Shown here: one piece after another, positions 32,038 through 42,019 of the stretch
Numbering within the stretch: the stretch's first letter is position 1
Layout: every line of letters starts with the position of its first letter
Origin: Lentzea guizhouensis
GTDB taxonomy: Bacteria > Actinomycetota > Actinomycetes > Mycobacteriales > Pseudonocardiaceae
Reading direction: 5' to 3'
Assembly (NCBI RefSeq): GCF_001701025.1
Contig: NZ_CP016793.1
Span: 2,604,001-2,668,000, forward strand
DNA length: 64,000 bases
Position numbers and translations under genes: made by a program
Notes under the pieces: model-generated
What the model saw: only the letters and a program-made list of their open reading frames with translations
What the model was told of the DNA's origin: nothing
The model's database searches: none

Positions 32038-33435
32038 TCACACGCGGTAGAGGTCCTCCAGCGCCTGGTACGCCTTCGCCACGAACGGCCGCGCCGCCGC
32101 GTACCGCTTGATCGCCGCCTCGTCCGGCGTGATCGTGCTGATCGGCCGCACGAGGTCCACCGTCAGCGACTCGATCTCGCCCAGCGCCCGCCACGCCAGC
32201 AGCGCGGCACCGATCGCCGACCCGCCGCTGTCCTCGGTGAGGTGCAACGGCATGCCGAGCGCGTTCGCCAGCACCTGCGCCCACACCCGTGCGCGGAACG
32301 CACCGCCGGTGATCCGGATCGAGTCGACCCGCGGCACGGCGTCGAGCACCAGTGCGAGCTGCTGGCAGGCTCCCTCGACCAGGGCCTTGGTGATCTGCGC
32401 CGGCTTGTGCTCGCGGCGCAGCCCCAGCAACGCGGCGTGCGCGGTCGAGTCCCACCACGGCGCCCGCTCCCCGAGCAGGTACGGCAGCGCCACCAACCCG
32501 TCGGAATCCGCGTGCAGAGCCTGTTCGAGCAGCTCACCGACCGGGACGCCGAACGTCTCCGACGCCCACTGCGCCACGACACCACCGTTGCTGATCGCCC
32601 CGCCCCGCACCCACAGCCCCTCGGCGATGGCGTAGCTGAACGTGCGGCCCTCGTCGTCGATGCCCGGCCCCAGCTGGGCCACCCGCAACGCGCCGGACGT
32701 GCCGAGCGACACCGCACCCGTGCCGGGGGTGGCCGCGCCGACGCCGAGGTTGCCGAGCGGCCCGTCACCGCCACCGACGACGACCGGGATCCCCCTGCGC
32801 AGCCCCGGGATCTCGGCGGTCAACGGCGTGGCGTGCGTGGGGTCGACGAGCGGCGGGAGCTGGTCGGCGGTCACCCCGGCGAACTCCAGCGACGGCTCGT
32901 GCCACTGCAGCGTGTGGATGTTCATCAGGCCGGTGCCGGAGCCGGACGAGTGCTCGTTGAGCAGCACGCCGGTCAGGTGCAGGTGCACGAAGTCCTTGAT
33001 CTCACACCACTTCGCCGCGCGCACGCCGTTCTCGTGGAACCAGGCGAGCTTCATCAGCGGCGTGAACGAGTGGATCGGCGCGCCGGTCGTCCGATGCAGC
33101 TCGCGCCCTTCCTCGGTGCCGCGCAACCGTTCCGTCTGCTCGACCGCGCGGTTGTCGGCCCAGCTCAACGACTCGGTGACGGGCCGCAGGTCCGCGTCCA
33201 GGCCCATGATCGTGTGCATCGCGCCGGTCAACGCGATGGCGCGCACGTCGTCGGAGGCCAGCTCGCGCAGCGCGTCGAACGCCGCGGCGAGCACCTCCAG
33301 CGGGTCGTGGGTCGCCTCCAGACCGCTGGTGCGCATCGGGTACCCGCGCTCGGTCGAGGCCACCACACGGGCCTGCGAGTCCACCGCGACGACCTTGGTC
33401 GCCGTGGTGCCGAGATCGACCGCCAGCACGATCAT
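32038..33435 (-). CDS. Gluconokinase, FGGY family
   Basis: This 465-aa protein begins MIVLAVDLGTTATKVVAVDS, the phosphate-1 motif of FGGY carbohydrate kinases. GAMHTIMGLD, TGAPIHSFTPLMKLAWF and GAISNGGVVAQW match gluconate kinases better than xylulokinases. VVVGGGDGPLGNLGVGA and ITGGAFRARVWAQVLANALG form the ATP-binding part. The reaction is gluconate + ATP to 6-phosphogluconate. ATG 33435 overlaps the stop of the methyltransferase gene (ATGA). I rejected an upstream extension because it is a shadow frame. Confidence 0.88.
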   Translation of the reverse strand: MIVLAVDLGTTATKVVAVDSQARVVASTERGYPMRTSGLEATHDPLEVLAAAFDALRELASDDVRAIALTGAMHTIMGLDADLRPVTESLSWADNRAVEQTERLRGTEEGRELHRTTGAPIHSFTPLMKLAWFHENGVRAAKWCEIKDFVHLHLTGVLLNEHSSGSGTGLMNIHTLQWHEPSLEFAGVTADQLPPLVDPTHATPLTAEIPGLRRGIPVVVGGGDGPLGNLGVGAATPGTGAVSLGTSGALRVAQLGPGIDDEGRTFSYAIAEGLWVRGGAISNGGVVAQWASETFGVPVGELLEQALHADSDGLVALPYLLGERAPWWDSTAHAALLGLRREHKPAQITKALVEGACQQLALVLDAVPRVDSIRITGGAFRARVWAQVLANALGMPLHLTEDSGGSAIGAALLAWRALGEIESLTVDLVRPISTITPDEAAIKRYAAARPFVAKAYQALEDLYRV

Positions 33436-34181
33436 GACTCGCCCTTCACCGCGCTGAAGACCGCGAAGCTCGGCGAGGTCCGCAGCGGTTCCCAGAACTC
33501 GGTACCGCGGTCGTCGTCCGGCACCACGACGGGGTGGCGCGTCACGTCCGCGAGCCCGGCGCGTTCCAGTGCCGCGTCGAACACGCCGCGCTCCCAGTAG
33601 AAGGAGTCGAAGCCGAACGGCGGGTCGCCCAGCACGTGCACGCGGACCGGCTGCTTGACGTCCATCGGGCCGGTGCGGGTGATCTCGTAGCCGTAGCGGC
33701 CGTACTGCGCGTACAGGTCCCAGTCGGCGTCCGGGTTCGGCACCACCACGACGAGCCGCCCGCCGGGGGCGAGGTTCGCGGCCAGGTTGCCGACCATGAC
33801 GTCCAGCGCGGGCACGTCGTCGGCGTACCCGAGCAGCCACACGGCCGTGACGACGTCATACGAGCCGAGCACCGGCAGGGTCGCCGCGTCGTGCTGCGCA
33901 TAGGTGATGCCGCGCGGTTCCCGGTCCTCGACGTGCCGGGCGTACCCGATCATCTCGCCCGCCGAGTCGACGCCGGCGACCCGCGTGGCGCCGAGGTCGT
34001 GGAAGAGCCGCGGGTAGAACCCGGTGCCGCAGGCCACGTCCAGCACCGACCGGCCGCGCAGGTCGCCGACGGCCGACAGCAGCGTGGCGCGTTCGGCCAG
34101 CCCGGTCGGGATGTGCTTGGCACGCTCGTAGACCGCACCCAGCGCGTCGTACTGCTCGTCGCTCTCCGCCATGCCGCCCAC
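33432..34181 (-). CDS. SAM-dependent class I methyltransferase
   Basis: This 249-aa protein has motif I VLDVACGTGFYPR (about 44-56), motif II acidic step GVDSAGEMIGYAR, the motif IV region DVVTAVWLLGYADD and post-motif GGRLVVVVPNPDA. It is a small-molecule type methyltransferase of unknown substrate. It is coupled to gluconokinase by ATGA and lies directly after the ADP-ribosylglycohydrolase gene. Met4 is an equally good start. Confidence 0.9.
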   Translation of the reverse strand: MGGMAESDEQYDALGAVYERAKHIPTGLAERATLLSAVGDLRGRSVLDVACGTGFYPRLFHDLGATRVAGVDSAGEMIGYARHVEDREPRGITYAQHDAATLPVLGSYDVVTAVWLLGYADDVPALDVMVGNLAANLAPGGRLVVVVPNPDADWDLYAQYGRYGYEITRTGPMDVKQPVRVHVLGDPPFGFDSFYWERGVFDAALERAGLADVTRHPVVVPDDDRGTEFWEPLRTSPSFAVFSAVKGES

Positions 34182-34182
34182 C

Positions 34183-36093
34183 CTAAGACGGCGGGTAGCG
34201 GCGGAACCACTCCTCCGCCACCGGCGCGGCGGGTCCGGTCTCGATCTCCCAGTCGGCGACCATCCGGTCGACCAGCTCGCGGAACTGCACGCGCTCCACC
34301 CAGTCCGGCCGGATCGCGTCGATGCCGTGCAGCGCGCCGACCAGGTTGCCGCACAGGGACGCCGTCGAGTCGCTGTCGCCGCCGTGGTTGACCGAGACCA
34401 GCAACGCCTCGTTCGGGTCGTCGGTGACGAGTGCGGAGTAGAGCGCGATCGCGAGGGCCGAGTCGCCCACGCCGCCGCGGCCTAGTTCCTCGACCCGGGC
34501 GACGCTCGGGTCGCCCAGCGCGGCGAGCTCGATGGCGTGTTCGAGGCCGGCGACGACTTCCTCGTGGCCTTCGCGGCGGACGAGCGGGCTCATCGCGATG
34601 TCGACGGCTTCGAGCAAACCGTTGCCGCGCAACAGCTGGTGGACGAGCACGGCGAACACCCCCGCCGAGAGGTAGCCGCTGGGGTGGCCGTGGGTGAGCG
34701 CCGCGTTGGCCGCCGCGAGCGCGAACACGGTGCTCGGGTCGTCGCTGGCGAGTGCGACCGGAGCGACCCGCATGACGCCACCGCAGCCCTTGGAGTCGTT
34801 GACGGGCTTGGTGATCGTCGCAAGCTCGCCGGTGCGGGCGTACTCCTGCAACGCGCTCGTGCAGGTGAGTCCGGGCGCGCGTTTGCGGAACAGGTCCTCG
34901 TGCGTGACGAGCCAGCCGTCAGGCGAGTCCAGAGTGGACAGTGGACCGCGCGCCCTGTCCCACGGCGTTTTCTGCGTGTGCAGCCAGCGTTGCAACGCGT
35001 TCTGCGTGACCAACGTGAGCTCGTGCGTTCCCGTGAGCCGTTCGCGGACGTGCGCGCGAATGACCGCTTCGAACGTGAAGAGCATCATCTGCGTGTCGTC
35101 GGTGATGCGCGCGTCGACCGGCAGATCCGTCACGCCTTCCGGGCCGTGGCGTTCGTGAACGACCTCCATCGGCAGGTTCTCGGTGTTCGCACCCAACGCG
35201 TCACCGATCGCGCCCGCGATGAGGAAACCGCGCAGCCTGCTGTGGTCCGCGGACTCGCGCACCTCGTAGAACCGGTGCCCGTTCCCGTCGACCCACCGGC
35301 TCGCTTCCCGCCGCGTGAACGGGCGCTCGTAGCAGCCGCACATCCGCATGTGCTGGGACGCGTCGTCGGCGAGCTCGGCCAGGTCGAACTCGGTGTCGAA
35401 CGGCAGTCCGGGGTTGATGTGCAGGCGCTTCGGCTTGCTGCCGGCGGACTTCGAGCTGTTCACCAGTTCGCTGAGGACCGTGTGCAGCGTGACGCGGACC
35501 CAGTGGCCGACCTCCGCCGGCAGCCGTTCGGGAGCCGTGTAGACGTCGAGCGTCTCGGGGAAGCCGTCGTTCTCGGTCAGCACGTCACCGGGGATGAGCA
35601 CCTCGCCGTGTGGCGCGTTGTGCCCGAAGTCACCGCGGTCGTACCAGCCGAGCTCGAGGTAGCTCAGGAAGTGCTCCATCGGCGTCACCGGCCGCGGCCT
35701 GCCCTGCGCCACCGGCCCCGGCACGCGGTCCGGGTTGGGGTGCAGCGCGCCGCCGCCCTTCGGCACCCAGCCGAGCACCGCCGCACGTCCCGGGTACAGC
35801 CGCATGCCGGGCAGCTCGGCGAACTCCGGGTCGAACCGCGGCTCCCACGGCCGTTCACCGTCGACCGCGTTGCCCTGCGACAGCTCGGTGATCGTGCCGA
35901 GCGCGTGCACCTCGATCGCGTGCTCCGGCCACCGCCCGCCCGCGCGGACCCTGCCCTCCGCGTCGGGCAGGGCGAACCCGATCTCCCAGCCGTCGGTCGT
36001 GTCGAACACGCACTTCGGGTCGATGCGGTGTTCCGGCCGGTGCTCGGCCAGCCACTGGTCGGCCTTGAGGACCGCCTCGTCCCGGTTCACCAC
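34183..36093 (-). CDS. ADP-ribosylglycohydrolase fused to a YrhB-like N-terminal domain
   Basis: This is a 636-aa multidomain protein. Residues 1-60 (AVLKADQWLAE ... DGWEIGFALPD) resemble the YrhB/Imm35-type immunity domain. A middle region (about 100-280) is unknown and ends in a Cys pair (MRMCGCYERP). The C-terminal 350 residues are an ADP-ribosylglycohydrolase: GFLIAGAIGDALGA, DARITDDTQMMLF, GCGGVMRVAPVAL and the metal-binding NHGGDSDSTASLCGNLVGAL. Such enzymes remove ADP-ribose from proteins or nucleic acids. The fusion suggests protection against an ADP-ribosylating toxin, which is inference. It overlaps the upstream gene by 7 nt. Confidence 0.85.
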   Translation of the reverse strand: MVNRDEAVLKADQWLAEHRPEHRIDPKCVFDTTDGWEIGFALPDAEGRVRAGGRWPEHAIEVHALGTITELSQGNAVDGERPWEPRFDPEFAELPGMRLYPGRAAVLGWVPKGGGALHPNPDRVPGPVAQGRPRPVTPMEHFLSYLELGWYDRGDFGHNAPHGEVLIPGDVLTENDGFPETLDVYTAPERLPAEVGHWVRVTLHTVLSELVNSSKSAGSKPKRLHINPGLPFDTEFDLAELADDASQHMRMCGCYERPFTRREASRWVDGNGHRFYEVRESADHSRLRGFLIAGAIGDALGANTENLPMEVVHERHGPEGVTDLPVDARITDDTQMMLFTFEAVIRAHVRERLTGTHELTLVTQNALQRWLHTQKTPWDRARGPLSTLDSPDGWLVTHEDLFRKRAPGLTCTSALQEYARTGELATITKPVNDSKGCGGVMRVAPVALASDDPSTVFALAAANAALTHGHPSGYLSAGVFAVLVHQLLRGNGLLEAVDIAMSPLVRREGHEEVVAGLEHAIELAALGDPSVARVEELGRGGVGDSALAIALYSALVTDDPNEALLVSVNHGGDSDSTASLCGNLVGALHGIDAIRPDWVERVQFRELVDRMVADWEIETGPAAPVAEEWFRRYPPS

Positions 36094-36650
36094 GACCTCC
36101 GGAACAGCTCTTCGGCGGTGCTGCTGATCTCGTGCTCCGGTCCGCCCCGGAGCGCACCCGCAATCGCTTGCGCCACACCGCGTCCCTCACCGCGCACGGC
36201 CTGGGCCAACGCCCCGGCCGCGGTGAACGGATCGGCGTCGGGCGGGTCGAGGTGCTCCGGCGTGAACAGGTGCTCGGCCAGCATCAGCACGGCGTCGAGC
36301 GCCGGTGAGCCGGGACCGTGGGTGAGCGCGACGAGCTCGGCGACCCGGTACTCGTCGAGGCGGCGGACGGCGGCGGGCAGCGCCCAGATGAGCGCGCCGG
36401 GGCCCTGCGAGTTGGGCTTGCCGCGGTAGTCGTCCTCGACCAGCAGCCGGGCGCTCTGCCGGGACACCAGGTCGGGTTGGACGGCCGGTCTGCCGGCCCA
36501 CTCCACCAGCGCGGCTCTCGGGTCGTCGGCGGAACAGGCGACCAGCTGGTCGACGAGTCCTGTCCGGACGCCGGCGCCGTGTGCGAAACCCTGGTAGGCG
36601 GCCACGACGTGCTGCAGCCGTGGCGGCTGGACCCACTTGATCTCCCCCAT
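36087..36650 (-). CDS. Hypothetical protein, 187 aa
   Basis: It is a helical protein (LQHVVAAYQGFAHGAGVRTG, PGALIWALPAAVRRLDEYRV, LDAVLMLAEHLFTP) without a family I can name. It overlaps the ADP-ribosylglycohydrolase gene by 7 nt and so is probably translated with it. A partner or substrate-handling role is possible. Confidence 0.65.
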   Translation of the reverse strand: MGEIKWVQPPRLQHVVAAYQGFAHGAGVRTGLVDQLVACSADDPRAALVEWAGRPAVQPDLVSRQSARLLVEDDYRGKPNSQGPGALIWALPAAVRRLDEYRVAELVALTHGPGSPALDAVLMLAEHLFTPEHLDPPDADPFTAAGALAQAVRGEGRGVAQAIAGALRGGPEHEISSTAEELFRRSW

Positions 36651-36697
36651 CGCCGCCCGACCCTACCGGGACCGGGCGGCGACAGGTGGAGCGATCC

Positions 36698-37762
36698 TCA
36701 GAGGCGCTTCGCGAGCTCTTCCGCGACCTCGTAGGTGTTCAGCGCGGCACCCTTGCGCAGGTTGTCGCCGCACACGAAGAAGTCGAGCGTGTTCGGGAAG
36801 TCCAGCGCCTGCCGCACGCGGCCCACGTACGTCGGGTCCTCGCCCACGACGTCGGCCGGGGTCGGGAACTTCTGCGCGGCCGGGTCGTCGACCAGCACGA
36901 TCGTCGGCTGCTCCGAGAAGATCTTGTGCGCCGCCTCGACCGTGACCTCGCGGGCGAACACCGCGTGGACGGCCAGCGAGTGCGTCGTGACGACCGGGAC
37001 GCGCACGCAGGTGGCGGAGACCTTCAGGTCCGGGATGCCGAGGATCTTGCGGGCCTCGTTGCGGACCTTCAGCTCCTCCGACGACCAGCCGTCGTCCTTC
37101 AGCGAGCCCGCCCACGGCACCACGTTCAGCACCAGCGGCGCCGGGAACGGCGAGTCCTCGGCCGACAGACCGGCGGCGGCGAGCGCCTCGGCGACGTCAC
37201 CCGCGGCGACACCCGCCTCCTTGCCGGCCAGCGCGCTGATCTCGGCGTAGAGGCGGTCGATGCCGGACTGACCGGCACCGGACGCGGCCTGGTAGGAGGA
37301 GACGACCAGTTCCTTCAGCTCGAACTCGCGGTGCAGGGCACCGAGCGACGCCATCATCGACAGCGTCGTGCAGTTCGGGTTCGAGATGATGCCGCGCGGG
37401 CGGTTGTCGATCTGGTCCGCGTTGACCTCGGGCACGACCAGCGGCACGTCCGCGTCCATCCGGAACGCGCCCGAGTTGTCGATCGCGATGGCCCCGCGCT
37501 CGGCGGCGATCGGGGCCCACTCCTTCGACACCTCGTCCGGCACGTCGAACATCGCGATGTCGACGCCGTCGAAGGCCTCCGGCGACAGCTCGACGACGGT
37601 GAGCTCCTGGCCGCGCACGTTGATCTTCTTGCCCGCGGAGCGCGCGGAGGCGATCAGCCGGATCTCGCCCCACGGCACGGAGGAGCGGGTGTTCATGATG
37701 TCGATCATCACGGTGCCCACGGCACCGGTCGCGCCGACGAGCGCGATCACGGGGGCGGTCAT
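36698..37762 (-). CDS. asd: Aspartate-semialdehyde dehydrogenase
   Basis: This 354-aa protein has the NADP loop [22 protein letters not shown] start ([12 protein letters not shown]), the active-site Cys in [25 protein letters not shown] and a late [15 protein letters not shown] with the catalytic His. The enzyme makes aspartate semialdehyde from aspartyl phosphate for lysine, diaminopimelate, threonine and methionine. It follows lysC with an ATGA overlap, as in other actinobacteria. Confidence 0.96.
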   Translation of the reverse strand: MTAPVIALVGATGAVGTVMIDIMNTRSSVPWGEIRLIASARSAGKKINVRGQELTVVELSPEAFDGVDIAMFDVPDEVSKEWAPIAAERGAIAIDNSGAFRMDADVPLVVPEVNADQIDNRPRGIISNPNCTTLSMMASLGALHREFELKELVVSSYQAASGAGQSGIDRLYAEISALAGKEAGVAAGDVAEALAAAGLSAEDSPFPAPLVLNVVPWAGSLKDDGWSSEELKVRNEARKILGIPDLKVSATCVRVPVVTTHSLAVHAVFAREVTVEAAHKIFSEQPTIVLVDDPAAQKFPTPADVVGEDPTYVGRVRQALDFPNTLDFFVCGDNLRKGAALNTYEVAEELAKRL

Positions 37763-39024
37763 CGGCCAGTCCCTGCGTAGACGACGGCCTCTTCGTCGGT
37801 GCCCAGGTCGAACGCGTCGTGCAGGGCACGGACGGCGTCGTCGAGCTGGGTGTCGCGGCAGATGACCGAGATGCGGATCTCCGAGGTGGAGATGATGTCG
37901 ATGTTGACGCCGGCCGTGGCCAGCGCCTCGCAGAACGTGGCCGTGACACCGGGGTGCGAGCGCATGCCCGCGCCGATCAGCGACACCTTGCCGACGTGCT
38001 CGTCGTAGAGGACCTGGTCGAACCCGATCTCACCGCGGGCCTTCTCCAGTGCCGCCACCGCACGCGGGCCGTCGTCCTTCGACAGCGTGAACGTGATGTC
38101 GGTGCGGCCGGACGCGGCCGTCGAGACGTTCTGCACGACCATGTCGATGTCGAGCTCCGCCTGCGCCACCACGCGGAAGATCTTGGCCGCGATGCCGGGG
38201 TGGTCGGGGACGGCGGTAACGGTGATCTTGGCTTCGGACCGGTCGTGCGCGACGCCGGTGATCATCGCCTGTTCCACGGAAGCGTCCTCCACTGAACCGG
38301 ACACGATGGTTCCGGTCTTGTTGCTGAACGACGAACGGACGTGCACGGGGACGCCGTAGCGGCGGGCGTACTCCACACAGCGGAGCATCAGCACCTTCGC
38401 GCCACAGGCGGCCATCTCGAGCATTTCCTCGTAGGTGATCGTGTCGAGCTTCCTCGCGTTCGGCACGATGCGCGGGTCGGCGGTGTAGACGCCGTCCACG
38501 TCGGTGTAGATCTCGCACACGTCGGCCTTCGTCGCCGCCGCGAGCGCCACCGCCGTGGTGTCGCTGCCGCCGCGGCCGAGCGTGGTGATCTCCTTGGAGT
38601 CCTGGCTCACGCCCTGGAACCCGGCGACGATCGTGATCGCCCCGTCCGAGAGCGCGTCCTGGATCCGGCTCGGCGTCACGTCGATGATCCGGGCCTTGCC
38701 GTGCACCGACGTCGTGATCACGCCGGCCTGCGAGCCCGTGTAGGACCGCGCCTGCGCACCGAGTGAGTTGATCGCCATCGCGAGCAGCGACATGGAGATC
38801 CGCTCACCCGAGGTGAGGAGCATGTCGAGCTCGCGCGCCGGCGGCACCGGGGCGACCTGGCGGGCGAGGTCGAGCAGCTCATCGGTCGTGTCGCCCATGG
38901 CGGACACGACGACGACAACGTCGTTCCCCGCCTTTTTGGTCGCGACGATGCGCTCGGCCACGCGTTTGATCCGCTCGGCACTTCCCACCGATGAACCGCC
39001 GTACTTCTGGACGACGAGCGCCAC
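37759..39024 (-). CDS. lysC: Aspartokinase
   Basis: I chose GTG 39024 ([20 protein letters not shown]) because GGGAGG lies 8 nt upstream; the N-terminal extension is unsupported. The 421-aa protein has the kinase part ([48 protein letters not shown]) and two ACT domains ([40 protein letters not shown]). It phosphorylates aspartate and is probably inhibited by lysine plus threonine. In corynebacteria an internal start gives a separate beta subunit; a comparable place here is near [13 protein letters not shown], which I could not prove. Confidence 0.95.
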   Translation of the reverse strand: MALVVQKYGGSSVGSAERIKRVAERIVATKKAGNDVVVVVSAMGDTTDELLDLARQVAPVPPARELDMLLTSGERISMSLLAMAINSLGAQARSYTGSQAGVITTSVHGKARIIDVTPSRIQDALSDGAITIVAGFQGVSQDSKEITTLGRGGSDTTAVALAAATKADVCEIYTDVDGVYTADPRIVPNARKLDTITYEEMLEMAACGAKVLMLRCVEYARRYGVPVHVRSSFSNKTGTIVSGSVEDASVEQAMITGVAHDRSEAKITVTAVPDHPGIAAKIFRVVAQAELDIDMVVQNVSTAASGRTDITFTLSKDDGPRAVAALEKARGEIGFDQVLYDEHVGKVSLIGAGMRSHPGVTATFCEALATAGVNIDIISTSEIRISVICRDTQLDDAVRALHDAFDLGTDEEAVVYAGTGR

Positions 39025-39166
39025 CGACCCAACCTCCCTCACACGCGACCAAAACCGCACGTCGTAGGCAGCCTACCCGGACCACCTGGTGAGACTCTGG
39101 AGCCGTGATGCGCGTGACTACTCTGTCCGGGTGTCCTCAGTCGATGTGGTGGAGGCTTCTCCAGCG

Positions 39167-40351
39167 ATGCCCGAACGCGCTGCGCGACCACCGGTCCGCG
39201 ACTGGCTGAGACACCCCGCCGCGCTGTGGGCCGCCCCGGCGCTCATCTACCTGTTCGTCCGCCAGCTCGGCCTGGTCGTGCTGGGCTGGATGGTCGACTT
39301 CCAGAACAGCAGGCAGAACTCGACCATGTCCGTGTCCGGCGAGCTGGGCTCGTGGGACGGCGAGTGGTTCCTCGCGATCGCCGAGCACGGGTACAACGAC
39401 GTGCCGCTGCGCCTGGTCGACGCGGCTGGCCGGCGGTCGGCGGAGACCCCGCTCGCGTTCTTCCCGGGCTATCCCGCGCTGGTCAGGTGGGTCGACGGCC
39501 TGCCGGGCGTGACCGTGGCGGGCGCGGCGTTCGCGGTGAGCCTGATCAGCGGCCTGTTCTGCGCCTACGGCCTGTTCGTGCTCGGCCGCACGGTCCGCAC
39601 CGGCTCGTCGCGGGCAGGGTTGGTGCTGGTCACGCTGTTCGCCGCCTCCCCGATGGCGGTCGTGCTGTCGATGACGTACTCCGAGGCCACGTTCTGCGCG
39701 TTCGCCGTGTGGGCGCTGGTCGGCGTGGTGCGCAAGCAGTGGGTCATGGCGGGCGTCTGCTGCGCGGCCGCGGGCCTGGTCCGCCCGACCGCGGGCGCGC
39801 TGATCGCCGCGGTCTGCCTGGCCGCGCTCGTCGCGGTGATCGGCGACCGGCGCGACTGGAAGGCGTGGGCCGGCGGCCTGATCGCCCCGATCGGCCTGCT
39901 GGGCTACCTGGGCTGGGTGGCCGTCCGCACGGATGACGTCGCCGGCTGGTTCGGCGTGCAGCAACGCGGCTGGGGCTCGAAGTTCGACGGCGGCGAGGCG
40001 ACCTGGACGTTCGCCCTGCAGCACCTCGGCGAACCGCGCTCGGCACTGGAGATCGGCACGGTCTGGCTGCTGGTCCTGGCGATCGCGCTGGTGCTCTACG
40101 CGTTCCAACGGCGCCTGGAGTGGCCGCTGATCGTCTACGGCATCGGCGTGCTGGTCATGGACCTCGGCTCGAACGGCTTGATGAACTCCAAGGCCCGCCT
40201 GCTGCTCCCGGCCTTCACGCTGCTGGTACCGCTGGCCCTCGTGCTGGCCCGCCGCCGGCTGTCCACCGTCGTCACCGTGCTGGCCGTGACGGCCCTGTTC
40301 AGCGCGTGGTTCGGTGCGTACGCCCTCGCCGTTTGGGACTATGCGATCTGA
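39167..40351 (+). CDS. GT-C type membrane glycosyltransferase (PIG-V-like)
   Basis: It is an integral membrane protein with about ten helices. The first loop holds GSWDGEWFLAIAEHGYND, the WD(G)xW(F/Y) acidic signature of PIG-V-like mannosyltransferases, and FFPGYPALVRW follows. Such enzymes use polyprenyl-phosphate sugars on the outer face of the membrane. The frame is open from GTG 39089; ATG 39167 with GGAGG upstream seems the better start, and GTG 39131 is also possible. It is divergent from lysC and overlaps the nitroreductase gene by TGATG. Confidence 0.85.
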   Translation: MPERAARPPVRDWLRHPAALWAAPALIYLFVRQLGLVVLGWMVDFQNSRQNSTMSVSGELGSWDGEWFLAIAEHGYNDVPLRLVDAAGRRSAETPLAFFPGYPALVRWVDGLPGVTVAGAAFAVSLISGLFCAYGLFVLGRTVRTGSSRAGLVLVTLFAASPMAVVLSMTYSEATFCAFAVWALVGVVRKQWVMAGVCCAAAGLVRPTAGALIAAVCLAALVAVIGDRRDWKAWAGGLIAPIGLLGYLGWVAVRTDDVAGWFGVQQRGWGSKFDGGEATWTFALQHLGEPRSALEIGTVWLLVLAIALVLYAFQRRLEWPLIVYGIGVLVMDLGSNGLMNSKARLLLPAFTLLVPLALVLARRRLSTVVTVLAVTALFSAWFGAYALAVWDYAI

Positions 40352-40911
40352 TGAACGAGCTGATCTCGAAGCGCTGGAGCCCTCGCGCCTTCTCCGCCGA
40401 CGCCGTGGTGACCGACGACGAGCTGCGCACGCTCCTGGAGGCCGCCCGCTGGGCCCCTTCACACGGCAACAGCCAACCCGCGCGCTTCGTCGTGGGCAGG
40501 CGCGGCTCCCCGACCTTCGTCGCGATCTTCGACACCCTGCGTCCCGGCAACAAGACCTGGGCCGTGCGCGCGTCCGTCCTGCTGATCGGCTGCGTGCTCA
40601 CCACCGACGACCGCGGCCCCATCCCGAACACCGAGTTCGGCTTGGGCCTAGCAATGGAGAACATCGCCCTGCAGGCCGTCGACCTGGGCCTGATCGCGCA
40701 CATGATGGGCGGCTTCGACAAGGAGGAAGCCCACTCCGCGTTCGCCATGCCCGCCGACGTCCGCCCGCTGGTCGCGATGGCGGTGGGCAGGCTGGGTGAC
40801 CTCACCGACCTGCCCGAAGACCTCCAGGCCCGCGAACAGCGCGAACGTCACCGCCTCCCGCTCTCCGAAACCGTCTTCACCGGCACCTGGGGCGAGTCAC
40901 AGTTCAGTTGA
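40351..40911 (+). CDS. Nitroreductase-family oxidoreductase
   Basis: This 186-aa protein has SKRWSPRAFS at the start (FMN phosphate contact), LLEAARWAPSHGNSQPARFV (family signature) and LGLAMENIALQAVDLGLIAH. Members use FMN and NAD(P)H to reduce nitro compounds, quinones or flavin-linked substrates. The ATG overlaps the stop of the glycosyltransferase gene. It overlaps the convergent Nudix gene by 15 nt at the 3' ends. Confidence 0.9.
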   Translation: MNELISKRWSPRAFSADAVVTDDELRTLLEAARWAPSHGNSQPARFVVGRRGSPTFVAIFDTLRPGNKTWAVRASVLLIGCVLTTDDRGPIPNTEFGLGLAMENIALQAVDLGLIAHMMGGFDKEEAHSAFAMPADVRPLVAMAVGRLGDLTDLPEDLQAREQRERHRLPLSETVFTGTWGESQFS

Positions 40912-41397
40912 GAAGTACTTCGTCGCAACCTCGTTGTGCAGCGGAAACGCCAACGGCTCGCACTCGAAGATGACCTTCCGCTCCGACGCCTCGTCGTTGG
41001 GCACGAACGGCGGCATGTCCTCCGCGTTGATGGCGGGCGCGGTGGCGAACAAGAGCACCGTCCCCCCGTCCGGCGTCGACACGAAGTGCAACGGCCGCAG
41101 GTCTTCGGGGTTCACGCTGACCCCGGCCTCTTCCTCCAGCTCACGCGCCGCACTCTGCTGCCACGACTCCCCGCGCTCCATGAACCCGCTGACGAAGGCC
41201 AACTCCCCCACCGGCGGAATGGCCCGTCGCACGGTGAGCAACCCGGTCCGGTGCCCGTCCTTGACCGGCACCAGCAACACGACCACGGGCGAAGGGTTCG
41301 CCCACACGCTGTGGTGACAGCTCGGGCAAGTGCGCGGGTAGGCGCTCGTGTCGGTGTACGCCGTACCGCAGCTGCTGCAGAAGTCGTCGCGCGCCAT
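40897..41397 (-). CDS. Nudix hydrolase with zinc ribbon
   Basis: This 166-aa protein starts with a zinc ribbon (CSSCGTAYTDTSAYPRTCPS, CxxC pairs at about 7-10 and 24-27). The Nudix box follows (SGFMERGESWQQSAARELEE plus EAGVSV). Zinc-ribbon Nudix proteins include NADH pyrophosphatases, but the SQPWPFPxS motif of those is absent here, so the substrate is open. Confidence 0.9.
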   Translation of the reverse strand: MARDDFCSSCGTAYTDTSAYPRTCPSCHHSVWANPSPVVVLLVPVKDGHRTGLLTVRRAIPPVGELAFVSGFMERGESWQQSAARELEEEAGVSVNPEDLRPLHFVSTPDGGTVLLFATAPAINAEDMPPFVPNDEASERKVIFECEPLAFPLHNEVATKYFSTEL

Positions 41398-41407
41398 GCC
41401 CGTGACG

Positions 41408-41695
41408 CTAGCCGAGCCGCCTCACAAGCCTGAGGACAACCGCTCGAACGGCCAGCCAGAACACCGCCGCCAACCCGAAGTTGACGATCGTCCGCAGCTT
41501 CTCGTCAGCCGGAGCGAACAGGTCCCTGAACGCCAAAGCCACCGGCTCGGCAATCGCCTTGACGGTGGAGGTGATGGGGTTGCCGGGATTGGCCCCGCCG
41601 ACGGTGAGCACGACGTGAACGACGAGCACCACCGCCAGCGCGAGGCCGACCCAGCTCAAGATCCCTGCCGCGATTCCGACCACGCGCGTACGCAT
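41408..41695 (-). CDS. Small membrane protein, 95 aa
   Basis: Two membrane segments (ILSWVGLALAVVLVVHVVLT and IVNFGLAAVFWLAVRAVVLR) flank a loop AIAEPVALAFRDLFAP. It is a paralogue of the next upstream gene, sharing the phrase FGLAAVFWL and AEPxAL. Its function is unknown. Confidence 0.75.
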   Translation of the reverse strand: MRTRVVGIAAGILSWVGLALAVVLVVHVVLTVGGANPGNPITSTVKAIAEPVALAFRDLFAPADEKLRTIVNFGLAAVFWLAVRAVVLRLVRRLG

Positions 41696-41722
41696 GGGCC
41701 AGGAATCTACTACCGAGTAGCG

Positions 41723-42019
41723 TCAGTAGCGCGACACCGCGCGCGCCAGCAAGCCGGTGACGACCAGCCAGAACACCGCGGCGAGTCCGTAGTTGAGGAG
41801 GACATCGACGTTGTAGTTGCCCGTCGCGAACAAGCCGGGGAAGAACAGGGCCAGCGGCTCCGCGAGAGAGCCGATGAACCGGAAGAACGCGTTGGCCTGG
41901 TTCGCGCCCAGCACGATCATCAAGATGTACAGCACCTCGATGATCGCAAAGACCGCACCGATGCCGCTGATCACGCGTGAAGCCGTGCCGCGGCCACTGG
42001 TTGTACGTAATCTGGACAT
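41723..42019 (-). CDS. Small membrane protein, 98 aa
   Basis: This paralogue of the neighbouring gene has FAIIEVLYILMIVLGANQAN, FIGSLAEPLALFFPGLFATG and LLNYGLAAVFWLVVTGLLAR. I chose ATG 42019; a TTG at 42052 would add 11 residues. The tandem pair probably arose by duplication and may form one complex. Confidence 0.75.
   Translation of the reverse strand: MSRLRTTSGRGTASRVISGIGAVFAIIEVLYILMIVLGANQANAFFRFIGSLAEPLALFFPGLFATGNYNVDVLLNYGLAAVFWLVVTGLLARAVSRY

Noticed and set aside
30988..33600. 859-aa plus-strand frame across the MFS and gluconokinase genes
   Set aside because: It is antisense to two clear genes with family motifs and is His/Arg/Gln-rich.
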